Source of the DNA: Aquimarina sp. Aq78
GTDB taxonomy: Bacteria > Bacteroidota > Bacteroidia > Flavobacteriales > Flavobacteriaceae
DNA length: 64,000 bases
Assembly: GCF_900299525.1 (NCBI RefSeq)
Contig: NZ_OMKA01000029.1
Span: 298,986 to 362,985, forward strand
Reading direction: 5' to 3'
Shown here: one piece after another, positions 51,732 to 61,958 of the stretch
Layout of the letters: each line of letters opens with the position of its first letter
Numbering within the stretch: position 1 is the first letter of the stretch
Position numbers and translations under genes: made by a program
Notes under the pieces: model-generated
Told to the model about the DNA's origin: nothing
The model's input: only the letters and a program-made list of their open reading frames with translations
Database searches by the model: none

Positions 51732-52844
51732 CTAATTTCTTGCTGCTCTATTTTGCATTAATTTTTCAATCTCGTCTACTATATCCGAAGTGGCATTGGG
51801 TAACGCCAATTTTTTTATTCCTTCGGAAAGTTTAATTTGCACATCTTCAGAATCCAATAATTCTGAAATTGTATCCTGAAACTTGTTATCTAATTCGCTC
51901 TCCTTTAACATTACAGCCCCGTCTTTATCTACAATTGCCTTTGCATTTTTGGTTTGATGATCTTCGGCTACATTTGGCGAAGGGATAAACAATGTTGGTT
52001 TAGCAACAATACATAGTTCTGAAACTGAACTTGCACCTGCTCTTGATATAATAATATCTGCTGCTGCGTATGCCAAATCCATAGTATCCAAAAATTCATG
52101 TACTTGTACATGCGTTTGATCCGTATATCCTTTATAATCTGAATAATACAACTTGCCACATTGCCAGAGTAACTGAACTTCTTTTCCTGCAAAAAAACCA
52201 AGTTCTTTTTCGATTAATTGATTAACTCTTCTTGCCCCAAGACTCCCGCCAATAATCAAAACCGTTTTCTTTTCTGGATCAAGGGCATATTTTGCAATTG
52301 CCTGATCTCTTTTTTCTTCAGTTTTTAGTAAATCCTGACGAACAGGATTTCCTGTTTTTATAATTTTACTTTTCGGAAAAAACTTTTCCATATTATCATA
52401 AGCAACACAAATCTTATGTGCTCCTTTTGACAACCATTTATTGGTAATTCCCGGAAAAGAATTTTGCTCTTGAAGTACCGTTGGAATCTTTCTAGAATTT
52501 GCCATTTTTAATAATGGCCCACTTGCAAATCCCCCAGTTCCTATAACCACATCAGGGTTAAATTTTTTTATAATTTTTCTGGATTTCCATAGACTACTTA
52601 ACAACTTTATCGGAAACAATAAATTACTCAACGTTAGTTTTCTTTGAATACCACTAATCCACAATCCTACAATTTCATATCCAGCTTGCGGTACTTTTTG
52701 CATCTCCATACGATCCTTTGCTCCTACAAACAAAATAGAAGTATCTGGATACCTCTCACTTATTTCATTAGCAATAGCTATCGCAGGATAGATATGTCCT
52801 CCTGTGCCTCCTCCTGATAATATGATTCTTAGCTTTTTGCTCAT
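51732..52844 (-). CDS. murG: UDP-GlcNAc:lipid I N-acetylglucosaminyltransferase
   Basis: The 370-residue GT28 enzyme has the glycine-rich loop SGGGTGGHIYPAIAIA at its start, DVVIGTGGFASGP and the UDP-GlcNAc-binding C-half with IIGGSLGARRVN, IISRAGASSVSELC and PTLFIPSPNVAEDHQTKNA. It makes lipid II on the inner face of the membrane. It overlaps ftsW by 4 bases. Confidence 0.97.
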   Translation of the reverse strand: MSKKLRIILSGGGTGGHIYPAIAIANEISERYPDTSILFVGAKDRMEMQKVPQAGYEIVGLWISGIQRKLTLSNLLFPIKLLSSLWKSRKIIKKFNPDVVIGTGGFASGPLLKMANSRKIPTVLQEQNSFPGITNKWLSKGAHKICVAYDNMEKFFPKSKIIKTGNPVRQDLLKTEEKRDQAIAKYALDPEKKTVLIIGGSLGARRVNQLIEKELGFFAGKEVQLLWQCGKLYYSDYKGYTDQTHVQVHEFLDTMDLAYAAADIIISRAGASSVSELCIVAKPTLFIPSPNVAEDHQTKNAKAIVDKDGAVMLKESELDNKFQDTISELLDSEDVQIKLSEGIKKLALPNATSDIVDEIEKLMQNRAARN

Positions 52845-54046
52845 AAAACTTCACTCAAAACCTCTAAAGGGTCTTCTTCTTTTTCTTTTATTCGTTCTTC
52901 TGCTATACTTGTTTCTCTTTTACTACTTACACTTAATACAATACCAATCGCCAGGCAGGTCATCCAAATTGATGTTCCACCACTACTAATAAGCGGAAGT
53001 GTTTGTCCTGTTACCGGAAATAACTCTACAGCAACAGCCATATTTATAAATGCCTGAAAAACAATAGGCAACCCAACACCCATAACCAACAACTTACCAA
53101 AAATATCTGCACTTTTATGAGCTACAATCACTAATCTGAGTAACAATAATATGTATAACAACATTAGAAATACTCCTCCTACAAAACCCCATTCTTCAAT
53201 AATAATTGCATAAATAAAATCTGATGATGACTGTGGCAAAAAGTTTCTCTGTACACTTTTGCCGGGACCTGTGCCAATAACTCCTCCCCTTGCAATTGCA
53301 ATTTTTGCGCGTTCTATCTGATAATCTTCTTGAGTATCCTTATTATCTGTAAAGTTTTCTATTCTACTCACCCAAGTATCTACCCTATTTGGGAAAACTC
53401 CTGGAAATGCTTTTGCAAACAAAATAAAAAAGGTAAGTATCAAAAGTCCGGACCCTAAGATCACCGAGATATATTTTAGTGGGTATCCGCCCAGGAATAC
53501 CAAAACAATAACCATTGAAAATATGATCGCTGCAGTAGAAAAATTAGCAGGTAAGATCAACATTAACACCAAAAATACAGGTAACCACAATGGCAATAAT
53601 GTTTCTTTAAAGGTAACAGCTTTATCTTTAATTTTTGAAAGATATCTAGCTACATAAGCCATTAAAACTACCGCTGCCAGAGTAGAAGGCTGAAAACCTA
53701 CACCAACAAATGGCAAGCGAATCCATCTACTTGCGTTTGTTCCCCCACCTGTTGTATTCTGTGCCAATGTGATTAATAATAATATGATCACCATCGGTAT
53801 CATGATAATAGAAAGTCCTTTGAAATAATGGTGAGGTATCTTATGCACACCATACATTATCAAAAAGCCTAAAACGAGATGCGCAAAATGTTTAACCAAA
53901 AAACTAAAAGTATCTCCATCACCTCCATACAAATACGCTAAATTACTACTAGCACTATATACAGGTAGGAACGAAAACAATGCCAACAAAGCTGCTACCG
54001 CCCAGATCGCCTTATCCCCTTTTATATTTGCTAATACTTTAGTCAT
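52841..54046 (-). CDS. ftsW: SEDS peptidoglycan polymerase FtsW
   Basis: The 401-residue SEDS protein has about ten membrane helices. Marks are ASRWIRLPFVGVGFQPSTLA, the VLVFLGGYPLKY loop, GVIGTGPGKSVQRNFLPQSSSDFIYAIIIEEWG (the extracellular loop with the catalytic region) and PLISSGGTSIW. With FtsI it polymerises septal glycan. Position between murD and murG is standard. It ends in a charged cytoplasmic tail (RIKEKEEDPLEVL). Confidence 0.96.
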   Translation of the reverse strand: MTKVLANIKGDKAIWAVAALLALFSFLPVYSASSNLAYLYGGDGDTFSFLVKHFAHLVLGFLIMYGVHKIPHHYFKGLSIIMIPMVIILLLITLAQNTTGGGTNASRWIRLPFVGVGFQPSTLAAVVLMAYVARYLSKIKDKAVTFKETLLPLWLPVFLVLMLILPANFSTAAIIFSMVIVLVFLGGYPLKYISVILGSGLLILTFFILFAKAFPGVFPNRVDTWVSRIENFTDNKDTQEDYQIERAKIAIARGGVIGTGPGKSVQRNFLPQSSSDFIYAIIIEEWGFVGGVFLMLLYILLLLRLVIVAHKSADIFGKLLVMGVGLPIVFQAFINMAVAVELFPVTGQTLPLISSGGTSIWMTCLAIGIVLSVSSKRETSIAEERIKEKEEDPLEVLSEVL

Positions 54047-54074
54047 TCTTACTATTAATTTTTTGTGTTTTTTA

Positions 54075-55409
54075 TTACAATTCTCTTACTGCTTCTTTAA
54101 ATTGCCTTCCTCTTTCTTCGTAGTTTTTAAATAAATCAAAACTTGCACATGCTGGAGATAACAACACATTTTCATTTCTCTCAGCTATTTTATATGCTAT
54201 ATTTACAGCTTCTTTCATTGATTGTGTTTCCACAATATTATCAACACAATTTCCAAATGCATTAATAATCTTGGAGTTATCTACTCCTAAACAAATAATA
54301 GCTTTTACTTTTTCATTAACCAGCGAATACAATTCTGTGTAGTCATTTCCTTTATCTACTCCACCAACAATCCAAACAGTTGCCGATTTCATAGCGTCCA
54401 AAGCATAAAACGTAGCATTTACATTTGTTGCCTTAGAATCATTAATGTATTGTACATTATTAATTTTCAACACGCTTTCTAGTCTATGCTCTACTCCATG
54501 AAAGTTTTCCAGACATTCTCTAATGGTTGCTTTTCTAATTTTTAACAATTGTGATACTGTAGCGGCGGCCATAGCGTTTTTCACATTGTGATTTCCTTTT
54601 AATGCTAAATTTGTTGTTGGCATGATTACTTTGTTGTTATCTATTATTATTGTTATGTTTTCTTCTTCTAAATACGCTCCATTTTCTACCTTTTTGGTCA
54701 ATGAAAAAGGCAACAATCTTGAACGAACGGGATGTTGTTTTAAATATTCTGTTATTACTGTATCGTCTGCATCATAAATGAAATAATCATTTTCATTTTG
54801 ATTCATTGCAATTCTGAATTTTGACGCTATATAGTTCTCAAACTGGTATTCATATCGATCCAAATGATCCGGAGTAACATTAGTAAGAACAGCAATATGA
54901 GGAGCAAAATCCTTTATCCCATCTAGCTGAAAACTACTTAGCTCAAGCACATAAAAAGGAGCATCATTTTCTGCTACTTGTTTTGCAAAACTATCTCCTA
55001 TATTACCAGCCATATTAACTTCTAAACCGCCATGCTTAAGCACATAATGCGTTAGCATTGTAGTTGTAGTCTTTCCATTACTCCCGGTAATACCAACAAT
55101 CTGAGCGGTTGTATATTTTGCAGCGAATTCTATCTCAGACACTACAGGAATTCTTTTTTTAAGTAGCTTCACTATTAATGCTACTTTATCAGGAATTCCA
55201 GGACTTTTCATAACAACATCTGCATTTAGAATTTTAATTTCTGTATGCTGTTGTTCTTCCCATTCGATTTCAAAATTTCTAAGAACTTCTTTATATTGAT
55301 CTGTAATTATTCCTTTATCTGAAACAAAAACATCGAATCCTTCTTTTTTACCCAGAATAGCTGTTCCTACCCCACTCTCTCCTCCTCCTAACACTACTAG
55401 TCTTTTCAT
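54075..55409 (-). CDS. murD: UDP-N-acetylmuramoylalanine--D-glutamate ligase
   Basis: The 444-residue Mur ligase has the N-terminal VLGGGESGVGTAILGKK, P-loop GITGSNGKTTTTMLTHY, the LTNVTPDHLDRY motif, ALKGNHNVKNAMAA and a C-terminal domain with YINDSKATNVNATFYAL and IVGGVDKGNDY. It adds D-glutamate to the stem peptide. It begins 1 base after the mraY stop and lies 28 bases before ftsW. Confidence 0.97.
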   Translation of the reverse strand: MKRLVVLGGGESGVGTAILGKKEGFDVFVSDKGIITDQYKEVLRNFEIEWEEQQHTEIKILNADVVMKSPGIPDKVALIVKLLKKRIPVVSEIEFAAKYTTAQIVGITGSNGKTTTTMLTHYVLKHGGLEVNMAGNIGDSFAKQVAENDAPFYVLELSSFQLDGIKDFAPHIAVLTNVTPDHLDRYEYQFENYIASKFRIAMNQNENDYFIYDADDTVITEYLKQHPVRSRLLPFSLTKKVENGAYLEEENITIIIDNNKVIMPTTNLALKGNHNVKNAMAAATVSQLLKIRKATIRECLENFHGVEHRLESVLKINNVQYINDSKATNVNATFYALDAMKSATVWIVGGVDKGNDYTELYSLVNEKVKAIICLGVDNSKIINAFGNCVDNIVETQSMKEAVNIAYKIAERNENVLLSPACASFDLFKNYEERGRQFKEAVREL

Positions 55410-55410
55410 G

Positions 55411-56643
55411 TTATCGCACTTTAAGCGTAATCACTGCTATGATCGCCATAAAAATGCCGACAATCCAAAATCTTGTAACGATCTTACTTTCATGTATTCC
55501 TTTTTTTTGATAGTGATGATGCAATGGAGACATTAGAAATATTCTTCTTCCTTCTCCATGTCTTTTTTTGGTATATTTAAACCAGCTTACCTGCATCATT
55601 ACTGATACGGTTTCAATAAAAAAGATGCCACATAAAATTGGTATCAAAAATTCTTTACGTATTGCGATTGCAATTACTGCTATTATTCCTCCTATAGTAA
55701 GACTACCTGTATCTCCCATAAACACTTGAGCCGGGTAAGTATTATACCACAAAAACCCTACTAGCGCTCCTGCAAATGCAGTAATATAGATGGTCATTTC
55801 TCCAGATTTTGGGATATACATCACATTGAGATAATCTGAAAAAATGATATTACCCGACACCCATGCAAAAAGAGCTAATGTTAGCACCATTATTGCAGAC
55901 GAACCTGCTGCAAGACCATCAATCCCATCAGTAAGGTTAGCTCCATTTGATACTGCCGTAACAATAAAAATGACAATGGGTATAAAAATTAACCAAGCAT
56001 ATTTTTCCATTTCGGGACTAATCCAGGTTATCAAATCTGAATAGTCAAACTCATTGTTCTTAAAAAAAGGTATCGTAGTTTTTGTAGATTTCATAGCCGG
56101 ATTAAAATCGGATACCTCTTCTCCTGCATTTACAATTTGCTCTGTTTCTGATTTTACCTTTTCTTCTTTGATGGTAATATCATTATGAAAATACATTGTA
56201 CATCCCACAATAAGTCCAAGCCCAACTTGTCCTATTATCTTAAATTTTCCTGCCAGGCCTTCTTTATCTTTTCTTTTTATTTTTAAGTAATCATCCGTAA
56301 AACCTATAACTCCCATCCATAATGTAGTAATGATCAATAAGATTACATATATATTGTCAAGTTTAGCAAACAATAGTACAGGAACCAGAGTTGCCAGAAT
56401 AATAATAATTCCTCCCATGGTTGGAGTACCAGCTTTTTCGGCTTGACCATCCAGACCAAGCTCACGAATACTTTCTCCCATCTGTTTCTTTCTAAGAAAA
56501 TTTATGATTCGTTTACCATAAATTGTAGAGATCAATAGCGATAAAATAATTGCCATTGCTGCCCTAAAAGTGATAAACTGAAACAACGTCGCCCCGGGGA
56601 ACTGGTATTCGCTTTCCAAATATTCGAATAGATAGTATAACAT
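55411..56643 (-). CDS. mraY: Phospho-MurNAc-pentapeptide translocase
   Basis: The 410-residue integral membrane enzyme makes lipid I from UDP-MurNAc-pentapeptide. Marks are GTPTMGGIIIILATL, the catalytic GFTDDYLKI, NLTDGIDGLAAG, FMGDTGSL and the final PLHHHYQKKG. It is longer than the about 360 residues of E. coli MraY because of an inserted charged loop of about 55 residues (about 165-220), as in other Bacteroidota. It is 40 bases downstream of murE. Confidence 0.97.
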   Translation of the reverse strand: MLYYLFEYLESEYQFPGATLFQFITFRAAMAIILSLLISTIYGKRIINFLRKKQMGESIRELGLDGQAEKAGTPTMGGIIIILATLVPVLLFAKLDNIYVILLIITTLWMGVIGFTDDYLKIKRKDKEGLAGKFKIIGQVGLGLIVGCTMYFHNDITIKEEKVKSETEQIVNAGEEVSDFNPAMKSTKTTIPFFKNNEFDYSDLITWISPEMEKYAWLIFIPIVIFIVTAVSNGANLTDGIDGLAAGSSAIMVLTLALFAWVSGNIIFSDYLNVMYIPKSGEMTIYITAFAGALVGFLWYNTYPAQVFMGDTGSLTIGGIIAVIAIAIRKEFLIPILCGIFFIETVSVMMQVSWFKYTKKRHGEGRRIFLMSPLHHHYQKKGIHESKIVTRFWIVGIFMAIIAVITLKVR

Positions 56644-56683
56644 AGGTTACTACCTTTTACTCTTTTCTAAGAGAGCAAAGGAT

Positions 56684-58147
56684 TTATTTATTTAGTTTCT
56701 TTAGTTCTTGTTTGACAATTTCAAAATCATTAAAATCAGTTCGTTCTCCATTAATTTCTTGATAGGTTTCATGTCCTTTACCAGCAATAAGGATGATATC
56801 ATCTTTATTAGCTAATTGGCATGCAGTTTTAATGGCTTGTTTTCTATCTGTAATCGACAGTGTTTTTTTATAATCCTGCGGCTCTACTCCTTTCTCAATA
56901 TCTTCTATAATCTGACCTGGATTTTCTGTTCTGGGATTATCACTCGTAAAAATTGTTTTATTACTAAGTCTTGCCGCAATGTTTCCCATCACAGGACGTT
57001 TCATTTTATCTCTATCTCCACCACATCCCACAACTGTAATAAGCGTTTCATTATTGGTTCTTATATCATTAATGGTCTCTAACACATTTTTTAACGCATC
57101 AGGTGTATGTGCATAATCAACTATTGCAGTAATTTTCTCATCAGAGATCAGATATTGAAATCTACCACTTACACTTTGTAAGTCACTTAGTAACTGAAGA
57201 GTTTCTAAGGTTTCGAGTCCTAATAATTCGGCCGTACCAAAAATTGCCAGTAGATTGTATGCATTAAAGCTCCCTATTAATTTTGCCCAAACTTCATGAT
57301 CGTTTAACTTTAGTAATAACCCTTCGAGACTACTTTCCAAAATTTGACCTCTATAATCTGCATAGGATTTTAAAGCATAGCTATGCTTTTTTGCTTTAGT
57401 GTTTTGAATCATAAAACTTCCGTTCTTATCATCTTTATTTACTAATGCAAAAGCTTTTGCTGGCAGCTCGTCAAAGAATATTTTCTTTACATCGCGATAT
57501 TCTTTGAATGTGTTGTGATAATCTAAATGATCATGAGACAGATTTGTAAAAATTCCTCCGGCAAAATCTAATCCTTCTGTACGTTTTTGATGTATCCCAT
57601 GAGAACTAACTTCCATAAAACAGTATTCTACTCCTGCAATATTCATTTCTTTGAGGTAGTAGTTAATAGTTAAAGAATCCGGGGTAGTATGTGTCGCATC
57701 ATAAACTTTGGCATCTACTACAACTTTTACTGTAGACAACAACCCTACTTTGAATCCAGCTTTCTTAAAAAGTTGATATAATAAAGTTGCTATCGTTGTT
57801 TTACCATTGGTACCGGTAACTCCAACTAGTTTTAGATTTCCCGAAGGAGAATCATAATAATTAGACGCCATGATCGCCAATGCAGATTGGGTATCTTCAA
57901 CTTCTACATAGGTTACACCACTAACTGCAATACTTGGCACCTTTTCGCAGATCACAACCAAAGCTCCTTGATCAACAGCTTTTTCTATATAATCATGACC
58001 ATCTGAAACAGAGCCTCTAATAGCAACAAACACATCATCCTGTTCAACTTTTCTTGAGTCGAATTCAATCTTATTAACGCTCATTGTTGTATTACCAACT
58101 ACGGCGTTAATCGCTACCTTATATAGAATGTCTTTTAACTCTGTCAC
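56684..58147 (-). CDS. murE: UDP-MurNAc-L-Ala-D-Glu--meso-diaminopimelate ligase
   Basis: The 487-residue Mur ligase has the N-terminal VGNTTMSVNKIEFDSRKV, P-loop GVTGTNGKTTIATLLY, FTNLSHDHLDYH, VDYAHTPDALKNVL and the substrate-selecting DNPRTENP, which indicates meso-diaminopimelate rather than lysine. It works in the cytoplasm. It overlaps ftsI by 4 bases. murF is absent from this cluster. Confidence 0.97.
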   Translation of the reverse strand: MTELKDILYKVAINAVVGNTTMSVNKIEFDSRKVEQDDVFVAIRGSVSDGHDYIEKAVDQGALVVICEKVPSIAVSGVTYVEVEDTQSALAIMASNYYDSPSGNLKLVGVTGTNGKTTIATLLYQLFKKAGFKVGLLSTVKVVVDAKVYDATHTTPDSLTINYYLKEMNIAGVEYCFMEVSSHGIHQKRTEGLDFAGGIFTNLSHDHLDYHNTFKEYRDVKKIFFDELPAKAFALVNKDDKNGSFMIQNTKAKKHSYALKSYADYRGQILESSLEGLLLKLNDHEVWAKLIGSFNAYNLLAIFGTAELLGLETLETLQLLSDLQSVSGRFQYLISDEKITAIVDYAHTPDALKNVLETINDIRTNNETLITVVGCGGDRDKMKRPVMGNIAARLSNKTIFTSDNPRTENPGQIIEDIEKGVEPQDYKKTLSITDRKQAIKTACQLANKDDIILIAGKGHETYQEINGERTDFNDFEIVKQELKKLNK

Positions 58148-60138
58148 GATAATTCTAATCTCACTTTTTGGTTTATCTTTACTTTAGTTCCTGGTTCTAT
58201 AGATTGTTTTTTCACCCTCCCTGATCCTTTTAGTTCGACTTTCAGTCCCATATTTTCTAAAAGAGAGATCACATCCATTGCTGGCATATTTTTCACATTA
58301 GGCATTATGGTCTTATATTTTCGAGCATTCTCATAATATTTCTCATAACTATTCACAACTGAATTACTCTCAATCGCTGCATATGACACCTCATCAATCA
58401 CCGGTATATCATTATATATTTTTGTGGCAATAGTTTTGAAAACAGGGGCAGCAACCTCACTACCATAATATCCTTTTTTCTTATTCGGTTTATGAATTAC
58501 AACAATGCAAGAATAAATAGGGTTATCTGCAGGGAAATATCCTGCAAAAGATGAGATATACTCTCGTTCTTTATCTTTTCCATAGTTCCCCCAACATGTA
58601 CCTGTTTTACCTGCAATACCAAAATTATTAGTACGAATATTATCTGCTGTTCCTCTCTTCACAACATTCTTCATCATTTCCTGCGCTATTTTTGCTGTTG
58701 TCTTAGAACATATCGTAGGGTTTAAAACCTCTTTATCAAATCTTTCTCGTGTCTTATCCCAGGTTTTCACTTCTTTTATAAACCTTGGTTTTACCATTTC
58801 ACCATCATTTGCAATAGCATTATAAAAAGCTAAAGTTTGTAGTGGAGTAATTGCTACACCATATCCATGTGCCATCCACGGTAAAGTAGTACCATACCAA
58901 TCTTTATCTCCTGGATAAGGAATTTTGGGTTTTCCCTCTCCTTTAATTGCCAACCCAAGTGTTTCTCCAAGCCCCATATTAATCAATCGATCTACAAATT
59001 TTCTTGGGTTATCCTTATAATTTTCATTAATCATTTTTGCAAAAGCTGTATTTGAAGATAGCTCGAATGCTTTTGCAGCAGATATCCTACCATATCCTCC
59101 CCATTTAGAATCTTTTACAACTCTATCATAAAACTTTACACGACCATTTTCGGTATCTACTACATAACTTGAATCTATAACTCTATCCTCTAAAGCCGCA
59201 ACCATTGTCATCAATTTAAATGTAGATCCTGGTTCATGAGATTCTCCAACAGCATAATTTAGTTTCTCATAATATTTCCCTGCTTTGGTACGCCCAAGGT
59301 TAGATATTGCTTTTATCTCTCCGGTTTTTGTTTCCATTACGACAACAGTACCATGTTCTGCTTCGAATTCTTCGAGTTGCCCTAATAACACATGATGGGA
59401 TATATCCTGAATATTTACATCAATGGTAGAAACAACATCATACCCATCTTGTGGCTCTACTTCATTATCATCCCCTATAGGTTTCCACTGGTTTTTTGCT
59501 ATCTTTTGTTTTTTTCGTTTTCCTTCTTTCCCTCTTAAAAATGGTCCATAAGCTCCTTCCAAACCTACTCTGGTATAATACCCTTGCTCATCCCTTCTTT
59601 CATATCCAACTGTACGTTCTGCAATTTTCCCAATAGGGTGCTCTCTTATCGTACGTTGCTCAACAATTAGCCCTCCTCTATTTGCACCGAATTCAAACAA
59701 AGGGAATTTCTTAACTCTCATATATTGAGAGTATCCTATATTTCTGCGTAGCAATAAGTATCTGTTTTTATTATCTCTGGCTACTCTAATAATTTTATCA
59801 TAATATGAAACAGGTTTCCCAAACTCTTTGGACAATGATTCACAAAGCGGTTTAATATATTTTCTAAAATCTTTTTCGTTTACTGTAAGCGCATCGAATC
59901 TTATATCATATTTGGGTACCGATGTAGCCAGTAAATTACCTTTACTATCATACAGATTACCTCGATTTGCAGGTATATCAAAGGTTTTAAAAACTCGTTC
60001 CTGAGCTTTCTTGCGATACATATCTCCTTCTACAAACTGTATATTCACTAACTTGGCCAATACTGCTATTGCAAAGATGAACATACACGCTGCTATGAAA
60101 TACAATCGGTTTAATATGTTTTTTTCTTTTATTGCCAA
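58144..60138 (-). CDS. ftsI: Septal penicillin-binding protein (FtsI/SpoVD type) with PASTA domain
   Basis: The 664-residue class B PBP has one N-terminal membrane helix (about 11-30), a pedestal domain with RGNLYDSKGNLLA, and a transpeptidase domain with the three motifs SxxK (GSTFK), SxN (SSNTAF) and KTG (AGKTGT). A C-terminal PASTA domain (about 600-664, MPAMDVISLLENMGLKVEL) is added, as in SpoVD-like proteins. It cross-links septal peptidoglycan with FtsW. It sits 4 bases after ftsL. Confidence 0.96.
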   Translation of the reverse strand: MAIKEKNILNRLYFIAACMFIFAIAVLAKLVNIQFVEGDMYRKKAQERVFKTFDIPANRGNLYDSKGNLLATSVPKYDIRFDALTVNEKDFRKYIKPLCESLSKEFGKPVSYYDKIIRVARDNKNRYLLLRRNIGYSQYMRVKKFPLFEFGANRGGLIVEQRTIREHPIGKIAERTVGYERRDEQGYYTRVGLEGAYGPFLRGKEGKRKKQKIAKNQWKPIGDDNEVEPQDGYDVVSTIDVNIQDISHHVLLGQLEEFEAEHGTVVVMETKTGEIKAISNLGRTKAGKYYEKLNYAVGESHEPGSTFKLMTMVAALEDRVIDSSYVVDTENGRVKFYDRVVKDSKWGGYGRISAAKAFELSSNTAFAKMINENYKDNPRKFVDRLINMGLGETLGLAIKGEGKPKIPYPGDKDWYGTTLPWMAHGYGVAITPLQTLAFYNAIANDGEMVKPRFIKEVKTWDKTRERFDKEVLNPTICSKTTAKIAQEMMKNVVKRGTADNIRTNNFGIAGKTGTCWGNYGKDKEREYISSFAGYFPADNPIYSCIVVIHKPNKKKGYYGSEVAAPVFKTIATKIYNDIPVIDEVSYAAIESNSVVNSYEKYYENARKYKTIMPNVKNMPAMDVISLLENMGLKVELKGSGRVKKQSIEPGTKVKINQKVRLELS

Positions 60139-60142
60139 CAGC

Positions 60143-60454
60143 TTAGTTTTTTACTATTATTTTCCTTGGAGGTCTTTCAGGACGTTTTAATCCTTTTTGT
60201 GTCATCTTTTTTATTATTGATGACTCCATCTTCAATCTCATTAATTCGGTCTTCCCATCTACAAAATGTGTTCTTAATTCCCTAACTTCATTATTCAATC
60301 TAGCAATCTCATGCACTTTACTTTCTGCATTGTGCGAACTTGCGATCATTATTATTGCCAAAAAGGAGAGAAACAATAGCATTCTCCAATTCTTCATTGC
60401 ATCATCTGCAATAAGAAACTTACCTTTTAATATGTCATAAATTGTTTGCTTCAA
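60143..60454 (-). CDS. ftsL: FtsL-like divisome protein
   Basis: The 103-residue bitopic protein has a cytoplasmic segment, one membrane helix (about 26-42, LLFLSFLAIIMIA) and a periplasmic coiled coil (HEIARLNNEVRELRTHFVDGKTELMRLKME) ending in a basic tail. The sequence is poorly conserved in general; the call rests on topology and the invariant place between rsmH and ftsI. It overlaps rsmH by 4 bases. Confidence 0.88.
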   Translation of the reverse strand: MKQTIYDILKGKFLIADDAMKNWRMLLFLSFLAIIMIASSHNAESKVHEIARLNNEVRELRTHFVDGKTELMRLKMESSIIKKMTQKGLKRPERPPRKIIVKN

Positions 60455-61356
60455 ATTTTTTCTGCTATTCTAAGTTTTGCACTTCGTGCTCTATTATTTT
60501 CTTTAATCTCCTCTTCTCCAGGGACTATCAACCCACCTATTTTTTTAAAAGGCACCGATACGTTACCGTATAGATCTTTTTCTGGCTCTCCTTCAAACAT
60601 TCCACTACGTATAAACCTCTTTACCAGCCTATCTTCAAGAGAATGATAAGAGATCAAACTAACCCTTCCTTTAGCGTCTAAAAGTTCTGTTGTTTGTATT
60701 AAAAATTCCTTAAGAGCTTCAATCTCCTGATTTACTTCAATTCTAATCGCTTGATATATCTGAGCCAGTATTTTATGCTCTTTATGCTTTGGTAAAAATG
60801 GTTTTAAAACTTCTTTTAACTCTACACTGGTTTTTACACTTTCTTCTTTTCTGGCTCCAACTATTGCTCTTGCTAACTTAGGAGCATTTCGCAATTCTCC
60901 ATATTGCAAAAACATTACTCTTAGATCAGACTCATCATATTCATTAATTACATGATAAGCTGATATTTCCCCACTTTGATTCATCCTCATATCCAGATCC
61001 GCTTCAAACCTGGTAGAAAAGCCCCTATCTGCTACATCAAATTGATGTGAAGAAACCCCAAAATCCCCCAAAATTCCATCTACTTTTCTAACTCCATAGA
61101 ATCGAAGGAATCGTTTAATGAATCTAAAGTTTTCATTTATTAAAGTAAATCGATCATCATCAATTGCGTTCTCCAAAGCATCCTTATCTTGATCAAAAGC
61201 AAATAACTTCCCTTCTGGCCCTAATCGTTTGAGAATTTCACTAGAATGGCCTCCTCCTCCAAATGTCACATCGACATAGGTTCCATCAGGCTTTATTGCC
61301 AACCCATCTACAGTTTCTTTGAGTAAAACCGGGTTATGATATTCCATCTCTTCCAT
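60451..61356 (-). CDS. rsmH: 16S rRNA (cytosine(1402)-N(4))-methyltransferase
   Basis: The protein has YHNPVLLKETVDGL, the SAM motif VDVTFGGGGHSSEILK, GDFGVSSHQFDVADRGFS, QIYQAIRIEVNQE and ISYHSLEDRLVKRF, all standard for RsmH. It methylates C1402 of 16S rRNA. I start at ATG 61356 (MEEMEYHNP, 301 residues); ATG 61347 is as likely. The longer frame from TTG 61389 adds a non-conserved segment and is less plausible. Confidence 0.95.
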   Translation of the reverse strand: MEEMEYHNPVLLKETVDGLAIKPDGTYVDVTFGGGGHSSEILKRLGPEGKLFAFDQDKDALENAIDDDRFTLINENFRFIKRFLRFYGVRKVDGILGDFGVSSHQFDVADRGFSTRFEADLDMRMNQSGEISAYHVINEYDESDLRVMFLQYGELRNAPKLARAIVGARKEESVKTSVELKEVLKPFLPKHKEHKILAQIYQAIRIEVNQEIEALKEFLIQTTELLDAKGRVSLISYHSLEDRLVKRFIRSGMFEGEPEKDLYGNVSVPFKKIGGLIVPGEEEIKENNRARSAKLRIAEKI

Positions 61357-61446
61357 CTCTTCTTTTCTAGTTTTCAACAGTCTAAACAAAAGTTAAGCTT
61401 CTACTAATCTTTATCAAAATAAGCCTCTTAACCTCTATCAATTCTA

Positions 61447-61914
61447 TTAATCATGCTCTATTTCGTCATCAAACCCCATTACCTCTTCTGCCAAATCCGC
61501 AAAATCAACAGCCGTATCATCAATTGCCTTTTCATACTGATCTTTGTCCCAAATCTCTATAATATTTACAGCAGATGACAGCACTAAGTCTTTAGTAATG
61601 CCTGCAAAACCAATTAGATCTTTTGGGATCAAAAGGCGGCCAGCAGCGTCAATTTCAACTACTTTTACACCGGCTGTAAATTTTCTGATAAAATCATTAT
61701 TTTTCTTTTTAAAGCGGTTGAGTTTATTGATTTTTTGCATTAAAAGATTCCATTCTGCCATTGGATATAACTCCAAACAAGATTGAAAAACAGCTCTTTT
61801 TAACACAAATCCATCTTGTAGCACCGGCGAGAGTTGCTTCTTAAAAGCCACAGGCATCATCAGACGTCCCTTAGCGTCTGCCTTACACTCATATGTGCCG
61901 ATTAGATTTACCAC
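61447..61914 (-). CDS. mraZ: MraZ transcriptional regulator of the dcw cluster
   Basis: The 155-residue protein has two SpoVT-AbrB-like repeats (NLIGTYECKADAKGRLMMPVAFKKQL and GVKVVEIDAAGRLLIPKDLIGF), the MraZ fold with DxKGR motifs. MraZ forms a ring and binds tandem repeats in its own promoter to control mraZ-rsmH and the genes after. The start is GTG 61914, which itself lies in a fourth GTGGTAA sequence. Three phased GTGGTAA repeats are just upstream. First gene of the cluster. Confidence 0.96.
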   Translation of the reverse strand: MVNLIGTYECKADAKGRLMMPVAFKKQLSPVLQDGFVLKRAVFQSCLELYPMAEWNLLMQKINKLNRFKKKNNDFIRKFTAGVKVVEIDAAGRLLIPKDLIGFAGITKDLVLSSAVNIIEIWDKDQYEKAIDDTAVDFADLAEEVMGFDDEIEHD

Positions 61915-61941
61915 TTTTATTTCCCTAAACGTTTAATTAGT

Positions 61942-61949
61942 CAAATATA
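61942..61949 (-). promoter_or_regulatory. -7 box of the dcw operon promoter
   Basis: On the minus strand TATATTTG fits TAnnTTTG, 28 bases before the mraZ GTG. The MraZ-type repeats begin 10 bases upstream of it, so bound MraZ would cover the -33 region. Confidence 0.6.
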
Positions 61950-61958
61950 TTGAAAAAA